DNA of 9,649 nucleotides from Melaminivora alkalimesophila (GTDB lineage: Bacteria; Pseudomonadota; Gammaproteobacteria; Burkholderiales; Burkholderiaceae_C), in contig NZ_ALEE01000538.1 in assembly GCF_000282995.1 (NCBI RefSeq), positions 1 to 9,649 of the forward strand. The letters run 5' to 3'. Shown here in pieces: positions 1 through 5,522 of the stretch. Each line of letters opens with the position of its first letter. Position 1 is the first letter of the stretch. Made by a program: the position numbers and the translations under genes. The notes below the pieces were generated by a model. The model saw nothing but the letters and a program-made list of their open reading frames with translations, did not search any database and had not been told where the DNA came from.

Positions 1-195
1 GGCCTCGGCCGCCGCGAGCATGCCGTTCGCGTTGGCGCCGGTGCGCTCGACGAGCGCGCGCGGGCCGCCCTCCTGGCGCAGCATGGCCACCAGCAGGTGC
101 ACCGGTTCGATGTAGGCGTTGTCGTGGCCGAGCGCGAGTGACTGGGCATCGGACAGCGCTTCCTGGAATTTGGTCGTGAATTTTTCGAGACGCAT
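1..195 (-). CDS. clpB: ATP-dependent disaggregase ClpB, N-terminal fragment (runs off left edge)
   Basis: Only the first 65 codons are present; the frame is open to base 1. The product starts [20 protein letters not shown] and continues with a segment containing [19 protein letters not shown]. This is the start of the double-repeat Clp N domain that binds aggregated substrate. Full-length ClpB (about 860 residues, two AAA+ modules) works with DnaK/DnaJ/GrpE in the cytoplasm to extract and refold aggregated proteins; that role is known for the family. The start is fixed by a good GGAGG ribosome site (202-206 on the plus strand, read in complement) five bases upstream. A sigma-32-like promoter lies just before it, so the gene probably has its own heat-shock transcript although moaE lies upstream on the same strand, 85 bases away. 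The N-domain start could in principle belong to another Clp ATPase, but the opening sequence is typical of ClpB. Confidence 0.93.
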   Translation of the reverse strand, partial: MRLEKFTTKFQEALSDAQSLALGHDNAYIEPVHLLVAMLRQEGGPRALVERTGANANGMLAAAEA

Positions 196-217
196 GAGAA
201 ACCTCCAACTGGCTGCT

Positions 218-246
218 AGTTAGGGTTGCGGCACCCGGGTTTCAAG
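218..246 (-). promoter_or_regulatory. Candidate sigma-32 heat-shock promoter of clpB
   Basis: Read on the minus strand, CTTGAA (246 down to 241, followed by another A) matches the sigma-32 -35 core. After 14 bases comes ACCCTAACT (226 down to 218), resembling the CCCCAT-type -10 box. Transcription would start near 210, giving a leader of about 15 bases with the GGAGG site in it. clpB is a classic sigma-32 gene. The -10 match is partial, so this is a good candidate rather than a certainty. Confidence 0.6.
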
Positions 247-280
247 CCGCAGCGCCCGGCGAATCCACGACCGCCCGCGT

Positions 281-757
281 TCAGCCCGCCATGGGCGCCG
301 CCCGGATGCCCCAGCGGGCGAGCGCCGCATCGTCGCTGGTGCGCGCGTCCACCCAGCGCGCGCCGGACGGCGTCTGCTCCTTCTTCCAGAAGGGCGCCTG
401 GGTCTTGAGGTAGTCCATGAGGAATTCACAGGCCTGGAAACTCTCGCCGCGGTGTGCGGAAGTCACGGCCACGAGCACGATCTGGTCCTGCGGCGCGAGC
501 AACCCCACCCGATGGATCACACGCACGCCGTACACATCGAAGCGCGCCCGGGCCTCGCCGACCATGGCCTCGATCGCCTTCTCGGTCATGCCGGGGTAGT
601 GTTCCAGCTCCATGGACGCCACCTCGTCGCCCTCGTTGCGCTCGCGCACCGTGCCGACGAAACAGCAGACGGCGCCCACGCGCCCATCGTGCGCGCGCAG
701 CGCCGCGATCTCTGCGCCGACGTCGAAGTCCTGAGTCTGGATGGAGATGGAGGTCAT
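281..757 (-). CDS. moaE: Molybdopterin synthase catalytic (large) subunit MoaE
   Basis: The product is 158 residues; E. coli MoaE is 150. MoaE dimerises and binds two MoaD subunits, then uses their C-terminal thiocarboxylates to put two sulfurs into cyclic pyranopterin monophosphate, making molybdopterin in the cytoplasm. Family signatures are FVGTVRERNEGD (33-44), LEHYPGMTEKAI (51-62), VIHRVG (80-85), VTSAHRGESF (98-107) and the active-site block DYLKTQAPFWKKE (115-127). The lysines at 118 and 125 correspond to the two functional lysines of the E. coli enzyme. The start at 757 was chosen because the protein aligns with MoaE from its first residues. The frame is open much further upstream, but that part looks non-coding. 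No clear ribosome site precedes the ATG. Unlike the usual moaD-moaE pair, moaE is separated from moaD by about 1.15 kb of oppositely oriented genes, so it probably needs its own promoter in the 113-base divergent gap. Confidence 0.95.
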   Translation of the reverse strand: MTSISIQTQDFDVGAEIAALRAHDGRVGAVCCFVGTVRERNEGDEVASMELEHYPGMTEKAIEAMVGEARARFDVYGVRVIHRVGLLAPQDQIVLVAVTSAHRGESFQACEFLMDYLKTQAPFWKKEQTPSGARWVDARTSDDAALARWGIRAAPMAG

Positions 758-830
758 GGCAGATGGGACACGCACGAGGAAAAGCAGGAAGAATCGCAGT
801 GCCGGAGCGTGCCACGCGGCCACTGCCCCT

Positions 831-858
831 TTGCTACATTTGCCCCGGACTTTATAAC
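831..858 (+). promoter_or_regulatory. Candidate promoter for the 84-residue gene
   Basis: A -10-like TATAAC (853-858) lies 16 bases after TTTGCT (831-836), a weak -35. Transcription would begin near 865, only about six bases before the ATG at 871, which has no ribosome site. This would give an almost leaderless message. The evidence is the AT-rich box and the spacing only. Confidence 0.35.
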
Positions 859-870
859 GCCACACGCGCC

Positions 871-1125
871 ATGGCCCAGCAAGCCCTGCACACTGCCAAA
901 TACACCCTCTACCCTTCGCCACGCAACGTGCACCGCGTGGTCTTTGGCTTCCAGAGCTTCGTGGCCCACCCGTACGCGCTGATCGACCTGCCCAGCTTTG
1001 GACTGGCAGGGCGCTACAGCCTGTTTGCCGCCTACCGCAAGGCCGACGGCAAGATGGGTCAGCTCGCCACCTTCGAACTGGAAGCCGACTGCCAGCGCTT
1101 CGAACGCTTGTTCGTGCCGGATTGA
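871..1125 (+). CDS. Small uncharacterised protein, 84 residues
   Basis: I do not recognise the family. The product is soluble-looking and rich in aromatic residues (VVFGFQSF 23-30, RYSLFAAYRK 48-57, CQRFERLFVPD at the end), with no signal peptide and no membrane segment. It is accepted as a gene because its third codon positions are mostly G or C, as in the neighbouring genes, and it fills the space between moaE and the next gene. The ATG at 871 is preferred: the frame is open further upstream, but an earlier start would overlap moaE on the other strand and gives an implausible arginine- and proline-rich sequence. No Shine-Dalgarno site precedes it. It lies divergent to moaE with 113 bases between the starts. 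A role in molybdenum cofactor synthesis is not supported by anything in its sequence. Confidence 0.68.
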   Translation: MAQQALHTAKYTLYPSPRNVHRVVFGFQSFVAHPYALIDLPSFGLAGRYSLFAAYRKADGKMGQLATFELEADCQRFERLFVPD

Positions 1126-1142
1126 AGCGCGCCGGCACGCCC

Positions 1143-1167
1143 GCCGGGCAGGAGGCGCTCGCCCGGC
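1143..1167 (+). other. Hairpin after the 84-residue gene, possible weak terminator
   Basis: Arms GCCGGGC (1143-1149) and GCCCGGC (1161-1167) are exact complements around 11 bases, which can themselves pair GAG with CTC. It begins 17 bases after the stop codon. There is no run of T after it (TTGCGC follows), so it may stabilise the message end or act with Rho rather than terminate by itself. Confidence 0.4.
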
Positions 1168-1216
1168 TTGCGCTGGCGCAATCCAGACCATGATCAAAAT
1201 GGGGTTATTGGGCTTC

Positions 1217-1249
1217 CCTTGACCTGTCTCAAGGAGGTGCCCGCTTCCT
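1217..1249 (+). promoter_or_regulatory. Leader region with overlapping inverted repeats and an orphan strong ribosome-binding sequence
   Basis: CCTTGA (1217-1222) and TCAAGG (1229-1234) form a perfect inverted repeat with a 6-base spacer. The right arm runs into AAGGAGGTG (1231-1239), a full complement of the 16S rRNA tail, with no start codon at normal distance. The same AAGGA can instead pair with TCCTT (1245-1249). The two pairings exclude each other. The segment lies upstream of the DUF3149-like gene. It could be an operator or a leader RNA switch; function is unknown. Confidence 0.35.
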
Positions 1250-1299
1250 TCGCGTGCAATGGATGGCACCAAACCACAACGACGAGGAAGGAAAGCCCC

Positions 1300-1455
1300 A
1301 TGCGACTGCTCCAGGAACTCTTCACCACCGACGTCGGCCTGTTCAGCGCCGTTGGCATCGCCTTCATGCTCGGCATGGGCGTGTTTTTCCTGCGGCTGTT
1401 CACGCGCGACGATGCACCCGCCGCCCAGCCGGATCCACGGGAAGGCAGCCGCTGA
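1300..1455 (+). CDS. DUF3149-like small single-pass membrane protein, 51 residues
   Basis: The product begins MRLLQELFTTDVGLFSAVGI and has one hydrophobic helix at about residues 13-34 (LFSAVGIAFMLGMGVFFLRLF). A short polar tail rich in Asp, Pro, Ala and Arg ends at residue 51. The N-terminal TTDVGLFSA and the FMLGM core match my recollection of the DUF3149 family, tiny inner-membrane proteins of unknown function in proteobacteria; that assignment is from memory. The start is chosen by a strong AGGAAGGAAAG ribosome site (1284-1294) directly upstream and by length. The frame stays open back to 1168, but that stretch looks like untranslated leader. A clear intrinsic terminator follows 41 bases after the stop, so the gene probably forms its own transcript or ends one that begins at the 84-residue gene. 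Confidence 0.8.
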   Translation: MRLLQELFTTDVGLFSAVGIAFMLGMGVFFLRLFTRDDAPAAQPDPREGSR

Positions 1456-1495
1456 GCCGGCGTCCCGGGGCGCGGCCCTTCCGCGGCACGGCAAC

Positions 1496-1522
1496 GCCCG
1501 GCGTGCGCGCCGGGCCTTTTTT
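1496..1522 (+). terminator. Intrinsic terminator after the DUF3149-like gene
   Basis: An 8-base perfect stem, GCCCGGCG (1496-1503) with CGCCGGGC (1508-1515), closes a 4-base loop. It is followed by C and six Ts (1517-1522). It separates the 51-residue gene from the next plus-strand gene, which therefore probably needs its own promoter. Confidence 0.88.
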
Positions 1523-1568
1523 CGCCCGCGGCGCGTCCGGCGCCCCGGTCGCCCCGACAATGCGGCCC

Positions 1569-1895
1569 ATGCACGAGGACGACAACCAGATCCTGGTCCC
1601 GGACAGCTTCATTGCGCTGTACAGCGACGCGCGCCAGCGGCTGCGCGCCCACCCGGCGCAGCTGCGCAGCCGCTACGAACTGTGCGAGGACCTGGCGAGC
1701 CACCTGGTCGAGCAGGCCCAGCTGCTCTACCACCGCCAGGGCGCCTCGGAGAGCGGCGTGTTGTCGGGCATCCATGCCGGCCTGTGCGCACCGGAGTCGG
1801 GCGTGAACGCCGCCGAAGCGCGCTGGATCACGCTGCGCCTGGCGGAGCTGCTGGGCTGGCGCTGTCCCGAGCTGCCAGCGGCCCCGACGGAGTGA
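1569..1895 (+). CDS. Uncharacterised helical protein, 108 residues
   Basis: The product (MHEDDNQILVPDSFIALYSD at the start, NAAEARWITLRLAELLGWRC at 80-99) is predicted soluble and mostly helical. It has conserved-looking elements: ILVPDSFIALY (8-18), RSRYELCEDLASHLVEQA (33-50) and EARWITLRLAELLGW (83-97). I recall similar small Burkholderiales proteins, some labelled ATPase with chaperone activity; no ATP-binding motif is visible here, so that label should not be trusted. An alternative ATG three codons earlier (1560) is equally possible because neither has a clear ribosome site. An intrinsic terminator lies 46 bases upstream of the chosen start, so a promoter would have to sit in that very GC-rich stretch, where I see none. 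The gene converges on moaD with only nine bases between the two stop codons. Codon use matches the neighbours. Confidence 0.78.
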   Translation: MHEDDNQILVPDSFIALYSDARQRLRAHPAQLRSRYELCEDLASHLVEQAQLLYHRQGASESGVLSGIHAGLCAPESGVNAAEARWITLRLAELLGWRCPELPAAPTE

Positions 1896-1904
1896 GTGGC
1901 CGCT

Positions 1905-2168
1905 TCAACCCCCGGTAACGGGCGGGAAGAATGCCACCTCGGCGCCGGCGGGAAGGGCTACGGACTCCTCCGCCATGTCCTGGTTCAACGCCATGCGCAC
2001 CGCCCGCCCGGGCCCCAGGCACCCGGCCCAGGGCTCGCCGCGCGCGATCAGCTCGTCGCGCAGCGCGCCCAGGGTGGGCGCAGCGGTCTGCAGCGTTTCG
2101 CTGCCGTGTCCGAGCGCCTCGCGGATCGAGGCGAAATACCGGACGGTGATTTCCTTGTTGGCGCTCAT
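1905..2168 (-). CDS. moaD: Molybdopterin synthase sulfur carrier (small) subunit MoaD
   Basis: The product is 87 residues with a ubiquitin-like (beta-grasp) fold. It begins with EITVRYFASIREALG (6-20) and ends FFPPVTGG. The C-terminal Gly-Gly is the hallmark: it is adenylated by MoeB and converted to a thiocarboxylate that donates sulfur inside the MoaD-MoaE complex. It is slightly longer than E. coli MoaD (81 residues). The ATG overlaps the moeA stop codon in ATGA (2165-2168), so translation is probably coupled to moeA; no strong ribosome site of its own is seen. In the transcription direction it is the last gene of the moeA-moaD run: the next gene lies on the opposite strand and converges on it, with the two stops nine bases apart. 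Its usual partner moaE is 1.15 kb further on. Confidence 0.96.
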   Translation of the reverse strand: MSANKEITVRYFASIREALGHGSETLQTAAPTLGALRDELIARGEPWAGCLGPGRAVRMALNQDMAEESVALPAGAEVAFFPPVTGG

Positions 2169-3388
2169 GACAGCAGCTCGGCAAAGGGAAGGAAGCGCAC
2201 GCTGTCGCCGCGCGCGATGGCGCACCCCGGCGGGGTGTCGATCAGGCCGTCGCCCCAGACGGTAGAGGTCAGCACCCCCGAGCCCTGGTTGGCAAACAGC
2301 TCCAGCTCGCCCTGCGCGTCCAGGCGCGCACGCAGGAACTCGCGCCGGCGGTCGGCCCGGGGCCAGTCGAAGGCGGCGCGGGCGGCGATACCCTTGGGCG
2401 CGACCTCGCTCACCCCCTGCAGGCGCAGCAGGAACGGCCGCACCAGCACCATGAAGGTGATCAGGCTGGAGACCGGGTTGCCCGGCAGGCCCATGAAGTG
2501 CGCGCCGCCCACCCGGCCATAGGCGAAGGGCTTGCCCGGCTTGATGGCGATCATCCACAGGTCCAGCGACCCCAGGGCCTGCACCGCCGGCTTCACGTGG
2601 TCTTCCTCGCCCACCGAGACGCCGCCGCTGGTGAGGATCACGTCGTGCTCGCGGCTGGCCTCGCGCAACACGTCTTTGGTCGCCTCCAGCTGGTCGGGCA
2701 CGATGCCGAAATCCGTCACCTCGCAGCCCAGCCGCTGCGCCAGCGCCCGCAGGAAGAAGCGGTTGCTGTTGTAGATCGCCCCCGGGCGCATCGCCTGCGG
2801 CGCCACCTCGCCCGGCATGACCAGCTCGTCCCCGGTGGAGAACAGCGCCACGCGCGGGCGGCGCGCCACCTCCAGGCGCGCCAGGCCGATGCTCGCGGCC
2901 AGTCCCACCGCGGCCGGGTCCAGCCGCCGGCCGGCGGCCAGCACGCGCGCGCCCAGGGCGATGTCCTCGCCGGCGCGGCGGATGTTGCGCCCGGCCTGCG
3001 GCACCACCTGCACCCGCACGCCGCCATCCTCCAGCGCTTCGCAATCTTCCTGCATCACGACCACGTCGGCGCCCTCGGGCACCGGCGCGCCCGTGAAGAT
3101 GCGCGCCGCCGTGCCGGGCGCGAGCGGCCCGCCCACGCTGCCGGCCGGGATACGCTGCGAGACGGGCAGCACGGTGCCGGCCTGCGGCACGTCGGCGCTG
3201 CGCAGGGCGTAGCCGTCCATGGCGCTGTTGTCCTGTGGCGGCACCTGCAGCGCGGAGACAGCGTCGCGCAGCAGCACCCGGCCGTCGGCATCGAACAGCG
3301 CCACGGTGTCGCTGCCCGGCAGCGTGGCAGCCTGCGCCAGCAGCTGCTCCAGCGCCTCGTCCAGGGGTTTCAGGGAAGAGCGGCTCAT
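2165..3388 (-). CDS. moeA: Molybdopterin molybdenumtransferase MoeA
   Basis: The product is 407 residues, the normal length for MoeA (E. coli 411). It inserts molybdate into adenylylated molybdopterin to give active molybdenum cofactor. The domains follow the family order. An N-terminal part carries the DNSAMDGYA motif (53-61), TGAPVPEGAD (99-108) and AGEDI (139-143). The MogA-like substrate domain carries FSTGDEL (183-189), TSGGVSVGEEDHVK (253-266), KPGKPFAYG (283-291) and GLPGNPVSS (300-308). A C-terminal beta domain starts at about 330. All active-site motifs look intact. The ATG has AAGGAG seven bases upstream and overlaps the mobB stop in ATGA (3385-3388); moaD overlaps its own stop in the same way. 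mobB-moeA-moaD therefore forms a translationally coupled cofactor block. A tungstate-specific paralogue cannot be excluded from sequence alone, but the context favours the molybdenum enzyme. Confidence 0.97.
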   Translation of the reverse strand: MSRSSLKPLDEALEQLLAQAATLPGSDTVALFDADGRVLLRDAVSALQVPPQDNSAMDGYALRSADVPQAGTVLPVSQRIPAGSVGGPLAPGTAARIFTGAPVPEGADVVVMQEDCEALEDGGVRVQVVPQAGRNIRRAGEDIALGARVLAAGRRLDPAAVGLAASIGLARLEVARRPRVALFSTGDELVMPGEVAPQAMRPGAIYNSNRFFLRALAQRLGCEVTDFGIVPDQLEATKDVLREASREHDVILTSGGVSVGEEDHVKPAVQALGSLDLWMIAIKPGKPFAYGRVGGAHFMGLPGNPVSSLITFMVLVRPFLLRLQGVSEVAPKGIAARAAFDWPRADRRREFLRARLDAQGELELFANQGSGVLTSTVWGDGLIDTPPGCAIARGDSVRFLPFAELLS

Positions 3389-3963
3389 GGGGTGGCTCCT
3401 TGCGGCGTGTGCGGCGCGGACGCACCGCGCGGCACGGCGTAGTCAAACAATCCGGCGTGCTCCAGCAGCCACTGCGCAACCCGCGCCGCGTCGCCCAGCG
3501 GCAGCACTGGTTGCATGGGCGGCTGGGGCAGGCGCGCGGGCTCGTCGGTGGCGACGGCGACGATGCCGGCATCGTGCGGGTAGTGCACCGGGCGATCGGG
3601 GCTGCCGTCAGCCGCCGCGCGCCAGACCTCCACACGCGGCAGGCCGCTGTGCCGGAAGCCCTCGACGACCACCCAGTCGGCGCGCGCATCCAGTTCGGCC
3701 ACCAGCGCATGCACGTCGGGCTCGTGCGCCACGTCGAACTCGCGCAGCAGCGCCAGGCGCCGGTCGGAGACCAGCAGCACCTCGCGCGCGCCCGCCGCGC
3801 GGTGGCGCCAGCTGTCCTTGCCGGGCTGGTCGATGTCGAAGCCCTGGTGGGCGTGCTTGATGGTGGATACGCGCAGGCCCCCGGCGGCCAGCGCGCGGAT
3901 CACCTGCTCGATCAGCGTGGTCTTGCCACTGCCGGAATAGCCGGCGAAGGCAACGACCTTCAT
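3385..3963 (-). CDS. mobB: Molybdopterin-guanine dinucleotide biosynthesis adapter protein MobB
   Basis: The product is 192 residues. Walker A is GYSGSGKT (8-15). The family block IKHAHQGFDIDQPGKDSWRH (35-54) follows, and WVVVEGFRHSGLPRVEV (97-113) holds the second nucleotide-site strand. MobB is a GTP-binding protein that assists MobA in attaching GMP to molybdopterin for the DMSO-reductase type enzymes; it is helpful but not essential in E. coli. The start at 3963 is chosen over an in-frame codon at 4038 because AAGGAG sits six bases upstream and the protein begins at the usual first strand (MKVVAFAG). The product is somewhat longer than E. coli MobB (175 residues). The excess is mostly a Pro/Ala-rich tail after about residue 172 and may be disordered. 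It lies 82 bases after thrC on the same strand, and its stop overlaps the moeA start. mobA itself is not in the window. Confidence 0.92.
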   Translation of the reverse strand: MKVVAFAGYSGSGKTTLIEQVIRALAAGGLRVSTIKHAHQGFDIDQPGKDSWRHRAAGAREVLLVSDRRLALLREFDVAHEPDVHALVAELDARADWVVVEGFRHSGLPRVEVWRAAADGSPDRPVHYPHDAGIVAVATDEPARLPQPPMQPVLPLGDAARVAQWLLEHAGLFDYAVPRGASAPHTPQGATP

Positions 3964-4045
3964 CCGATGCTCCTTGGAAGGCGATGATAGCCGGTCGGTA
4001 TCGGCCCCCGCGCCGAATGCCCTGTGGCCCTGCTGCACGGCCCCA

Positions 4046-5476
4046 TCAGCCGCCGCAATGCGCGGCGATGTAGTCCTTGACCTGCTGCGCGTCGGCCGGC
4101 AGCACCGTGACGCGCTTCGGGAGCTGCTCGATGCCCTCGAAGCGCGCCGGCCGCTCGGGCGCGCGGCCCAGGGCTTCCACGATGGTGGACTCGAACTTGA
4201 TGGGCAGCGCCGTCTCCAGCACGATCATGGGCACGCCCGCGTCGCCCTGCTGCTCGCGCGCCACCTTCAGGCCGTCGGCCGTGTGGGTGTCGATCATGGT
4301 GCCGAAACGCTCCCAGGTGTCCCGGATGGTCGCCAGGCGATCGGCATGCGTGCTCCGGCCGCTGGCAAAGCCGAAACGGCGGGCGACGTCGGCAAAGCGC
4401 GCGTCGCCGCGCAGGTCGAATCGGCCTTGCTGCGCCACGCCCTGCTCGAACAGCGCGCGCGTGGCAGCGCCGTCGCGGCCCAGCAGGTCGAAGACGAAGC
4501 GCTCGAAGTTGCTCGCCTTGCTGATGTCCATCGACGGGCTGGAGGTCTCGTAGGTGTGCTCCGCGCCGCGCACCCGGTACACGCCCGTGCGGAAGAACTC
4601 GTCGAGCACGTCGTTCTCGTTCGTCGCCACCACCAGGCGCTCGATCGGCAGCCCCATCTGGCGCGCCACGTGGCCGGCGCAGACGTTGCCGAAGTTGCCG
4701 CTCGGGACGGTGAAGCTGACCTTTTGATCCTCACTGCCCGTCGCCTGGAAGTACCCGGCGAAGTAGTACACCACCTGCGCCAGCAGCCGTGCCCAGTTGA
4801 TCGAGTTGACGGTGCCGATGCGGTACCTCGCCTTGAAGGCGTGGTCGTTGCTCACCGCCTTGACGATGTCCTGGCAGTCGTCGAACACGCCCTCGATGGC
4901 GATGTTGTGGATGTTCTCGTCCTGCAGCGAGAACATCTGCGCCTGCTGGAAGGGGCTCATACGCCCGTGCGGGCTGGTCATGAAGACGCGGATGCCCCGC
5001 TTGCCGCGCATGGCGTACTCGGCTGCGCTGCCGGTGTCGCCGCTGGTCGCGCCCAGGATGTTCAGCTCCTCGCCGCGGCGCGCAAGCTCATACTCGAACA
5101 GGTTGCCCAGCAGCTGCATCGCCATGTCCTTGAAGGCCAGCGTCGGCCCGTTGGACAGCGCCTGCAGGTACAGGCCCTCCTCCAGCCGGCGCAGCGGCAC
5201 GATCTCGCGCGTGCCGAAGACCTCCTCGGTATAGGTCTTCTCGCACAGCGCGCGCAGGTCGGCGGGGGGAATGTCGTCGATGTAGAGCGACAGGATCTCG
5301 AAGGCGAGCGCCGCGTAGCCCTGTTCGGCGTGGATGCGGCGCAGCTCGGCCAGGCGCGCGCCGACCTGCGGATAGCGCTCGGGCAGGTACAGCCCGCCGT
5401 CGGGCGCGAGGCCGGCCAGCAGGATGTCGCAGAACTTGCGCGGCGTGGCGTCGCCACGGGTGGAGAGGTAGTTCAT
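4046..5476 (-). CDS. thrC: Threonine synthase
   Basis: The product is 476 residues, a PLP fold type II enzyme. It converts O-phosphohomoserine to threonine and phosphate, the last step of threonine synthesis. The N-terminal MNYLSTRGDATPRKFCDIL, followed by GLAPDGGLYLPE (22-33), is typical of the proteobacterial/yeast class. SNGPTLAFKDMAMQ (108-121) contains the PLP lysine K116. LGATSGDTGSAA (141-152) is the phosphate-binding loop. NSINWARLLAQ (224-234) and VPSGNFGN (257-264) are further family motifs. All look intact. A GGGAG ribosome site precedes the start. It follows hom by 46 bases on the same strand, which is very probably an operon. thrB (homoserine kinase), often found with these two, is not present here, so the phosphohomoserine must come from a kinase encoded elsewhere. 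Confidence 0.97.
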   Translation of the reverse strand: MNYLSTRGDATPRKFCDILLAGLAPDGGLYLPERYPQVGARLAELRRIHAEQGYAALAFEILSLYIDDIPPADLRALCEKTYTEEVFGTREIVPLRRLEEGLYLQALSNGPTLAFKDMAMQLLGNLFEYELARRGEELNILGATSGDTGSAAEYAMRGKRGIRVFMTSPHGRMSPFQQAQMFSLQDENIHNIAIEGVFDDCQDIVKAVSNDHAFKARYRIGTVNSINWARLLAQVVYYFAGYFQATGSEDQKVSFTVPSGNFGNVCAGHVARQMGLPIERLVVATNENDVLDEFFRTGVYRVRGAEHTYETSSPSMDISKASNFERFVFDLLGRDGAATRALFEQGVAQQGRFDLRGDARFADVARRFGFASGRSTHADRLATIRDTWERFGTMIDTHTADGLKVAREQQGDAGVPMIVLETALPIKFESTIVEALGRAPERPARFEGIEQLPKRVTVLPADAQQVKDYIAAHCGG

Positions 5477-5498
5477 CGAAGGTCTCCCAGGCAGGCGC

Positions 5499-5518
5499 GG
5501 CGCGGCGGCCGCCCCGCC
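5499..5518. repeat. GC-only near-palindrome between hom and thrC
   Basis: The 20 bases read almost the same on both strands around a central GGCC (nine of ten positions per half match; it contains GCGGCCGC). As RNA from the minus strand it can form a short stem with one mismatch, directly before the thrC ribosome site. No T-run follows, so it is not an intrinsic terminator. It could tune thrC relative to hom or be a by-product of GC content. Confidence 0.4.
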
Positions 5519-5522
5519 AGGC

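Noticed and set aside
801..815. A sigma-54-like TGGCACG on the minus strand before moaE
   Set aside because: The -24 half is good, but the expected GC of the -12 half is one base out of register and TTGC is absent.
1219..1247. TTGACC (1219-1224) as the -35 of a promoter for the DUF3149-like gene
   Set aside because: There is no acceptable -10 box 16-18 bases downstream (the sequence there is GC-rich).
754..1560. A 268-codon minus-strand open frame that would bridge part of the gap between moaD and moaE
   Set aside because: It resembles no Moa protein, is Arg/Gly/Ala-rich and runs opposite three better plus-strand genes, one with a strong ribosome site and terminator.
1254..1895. A plus-strand open frame starting at GTG 1254 that ends with the 108-residue protein
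   Set aside because: Its first half overlaps the DUF3149-like gene in another frame and crosses a strong intrinsic terminator; only the part after 1560-1569 looks coding.
2498..3442. A 314-codon plus-strand open frame opposite moeA
   Set aside because: It is antisense to intact moeA, rich in His, Arg and Gln, with no domain.
3964..4045. Search for a terminator or leader element between thrC and mobB
   Set aside because: Only weak pairing and no T-run are present; a TATCAT box exists but has no -35 partner.
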